Part shown: positions 5,304-6,288 of the stretch, piece by piece | Position numbering within the stretch: the stretch's first letter is position 1 | How the letters are laid out: each line of letters starts with the position of its first letter | DNA from: Collinsella sp. | GTDB taxonomy: Bacteria > Actinomycetota > Coriobacteriia > Coriobacteriales > Coriobacteriaceae | DNA: 6,288 nucleotides | Direction: 5' to 3' | Assembly (NCBI GenBank): GCA_019419485.1 | Contig: DXZV01000022.1 | Coordinates: 1 to 6,288, forward strand | The notes under the pieces: model-generated | Database searches by the model: none | Told to the model about the DNA's origin: nothing | What the model saw: the letters and a program-made list of their open reading frames with translations, nothing else | Translations under genes and position numbers: made by a program

Positions 5304-5549
5304 ATGAAGAAGTCCACGTTCAACACCCTGCTTGTTGGTGGCGGTTTTCTGCTTGGTACGGCTGGCATCAAGCTGCTCACCAGCGCTCCGGTAAAGAACG
5401 CCTGCGTGCAGGGTATCGCGTGCGGCATGCGCATCAAGAACGGCTACCAGGACATGGTCGAGCAGGCCAAGGCTAATGTCGACGACATGGTTGCCGAGGC
5501 GGCCTACATCACCCAGAGCGAGGCCGCTGCTGACGAGGCAGCAGAGTAA
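5304..5549 (+). CDS. Small DUF6110-like membrane protein preceding a metal ATPase
   Basis: An 81-residue protein. One hydrophobic segment (about residues 8-26) has a Gly-rich face with GxxxG (Gly14-Gly18), followed by TSAPVKNACVQGIACG with Cys34 and Cys40, then an amphipathic stretch with KNGYQDMVEQAKANVDD and an acidic, Ala-rich tail. This pattern fits the DUF6110 family, small proteins encoded beside P1B-type ATPases in anaerobic Firmicutes and Actinomycetota. The start at 5304 is set by AGGGAG (5291-5296), 7 bases upstream; a longer in-frame TTG start at 5244 would run through the leader hairpins. The ATPase starts 18 bases after its stop, so the two form one operon. It may be a membrane partner of the ATPase, comparable with the small FezA protein of ferrosome operons. 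That comparison rests on size, GxxxG and position only. Confidence 0.75.
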   Translation: MKKSTFNTLLVGGGFLLGTAGIKLLTSAPVKNACVQGIACGMRIKNGYQDMVEQAKANVDDMVAEAAYITQSEAAADEAAE

Positions 5550-5567
5550 CGCTCCCAGGCACAAACT

Positions 5568-6288
5568 ATGAGATTCTCGATTATCAGCGAGATCCCCGGC
5601 AGGACCCGTCTTCAATTGGCGGGTCCTGTGCCAGAGAGCGATCTCGATGCACTTCTTAAGCTCAGCGGCGATATCGACGGCGTGCACAAGGTACGCGTCT
5701 ATGGCCGTATTGGCCAGTTAGCGCTCGAATATGACGAGCCGTGTCGCGATGCCGTGCTGGCCGCCGTCGGTGCGCTCGACGCTCAGGCCATTGCCGACGC
5801 AAAGACGGGTTACGTGATGCAGCTTGAGCCGCGCAAGCACAAGCTCGTTATGGATCTTGCCACGCTTGTCGGCGCCCACTATGCGCGCCGATGGTTTTTG
5901 CCCACGCCCCTGCGTGCGGTGTTTGTCGTGGCCGGTTACATGGCATTTTTGCGCGCTGCCCTTCATGAGCTGGCGCAGCCGCGCCTGACCGTTCCCGTGC
6001 TCGACGCTTCGGCCATCGGCATTTCGTTCGTCAAGCGTGATGTCGACACCGCGGGCCAGACAATGTTCCTGCTCAACGTGGGCGAGCTGCTCGAGGACTA
6101 CACCCGCGCCATGAGCGAAAACGAGCTCATCAACTCGCTGCTCGATGTACCCGACAAGGCGCAAAAGGTCGTCGGCGATACCGAGGTAAGCGTTGCCGCC
6201 ACCGAGCTTGAGCCCGGCGACTTGGTGGCCGTGCGCACTGGCATGTCCATTTGCATCGACGGTGTCGTCGAGCAGGGGAGCGCTATGG
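5568..6288 (+). CDS. P1B-type metal-transporting P-type ATPase, N-terminal part (runs off the window), FezB/CtpC-like
   Basis: The first 240 codons are present with no stop before the window end. Residues 1-57 look like a divergent heavy-metal-associated domain without a CxxC site; the only Cys there is Cys59, just after it. Instead it begins MRFSIISEIPGRTRLQL with a PGRTR motif (10-14). Hydrophobic segments follow near 95-105, 110-132, 141-156 and 161-176, the last leading into GELLEDYTR, typical of P1B pumps before the actuator domain. Residues about 206-240 are the start of the actuator domain (ELEPGDLV, then IDGVVEQGSAM); the window ends just before the expected TGE loop. The phosphorylation DKTGT and metal-site CPx-type motifs would lie downstream and are not visible. 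Translation starts at ATG 5568 with a weak AGG site 8 bases upstream. Iron or manganese is a likely cargo by family and context; this is inference. Confidence 0.9.
   Translation, partial: MRFSIISEIPGRTRLQLAGPVPESDLDALLKLSGDIDGVHKVRVYGRIGQLALEYDEPCRDAVLAAVGALDAQAIADAKTGYVMQLEPRKHKLVMDLATLVGAHYARRWFLPTPLRAVFVVAGYMAFLRAALHELAQPRLTVPVLDASAIGISFVKRDVDTAGQTMFLLNVGELLEDYTRAMSENELINSLLDVPDKAQKVVGDTEVSVAATELEPGDLVAVRTGMSICIDGVVEQGSAM

Overview
The window is GC-rich, densely coded DNA that reads like a Coriobacteriia (gut Actinomycetota) chromosome. Collinsella or a close relative is my best guess, from codon choice, protein character and general layout; no marker gene here proves it.

Layout. Bases 2-61 are the last 19 codons of a plus-strand gene, probably gatB. 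Bases 62-407 hold no convincing gene but are packed with DNA structure: a perfect 38-bp inverted repeat, an imperfect tandem repeat with a period of about 130 bp, and three related GC-rich hairpins, two with T-rich tails typical of terminators. A minus-strand AraC-family regulator occupies 408-1412 and starts at TTG. A 114-bp divergent promoter region separates it from two plus-strand genes, 1527-3350 and 3351-5108. These encode the two halves of a heterodimeric exporter-fold ABC transporter that most resembles the YbtPQ/IrtAB type of siderophore importer. After a 195-bp intergenic region with a REP-like palindrome, a promoter candidate and a row of leader hairpins comes a second, unfinished operon. 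It holds an 81-residue DUF6110-like membrane protein (5304-5549) and the first 240 codons of a P1B-type metal ATPase (5568 to the window end).

How the parts may work together. The strongest link is a near-perfect palindrome, GTTAGCCATGGCTsAC in the direction of transcription. It lies just downstream of the -10 of the regulator's promoter (and inside the divergent ABC promoter region), and again just downstream of the candidate promoter of the DUF6110/ATPase operon. The two copies match at 15 of 16 bases. Its half-site resembles those of DtxR/IdeR-type metal repressors, so I infer that one metal-responsive repressor, probably iron-responsive and encoded elsewhere, controls both operons. The ATPase has an N-terminal PGRTR motif in place of a CxxC metal site and is paired with a small GxxxG membrane protein. 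This resembles the fez (ferrosome, iron-storage organelle) gene pair known from other anaerobes. The working model is an iron module: AraC-regulated import of an iron chelate by the ABC pair, and iron sequestration in a membrane compartment by the DUF6110/ATPase pair. The motifs and palindromes are visible in the sequence; the iron assignment and the ferrosome assignment are inference.
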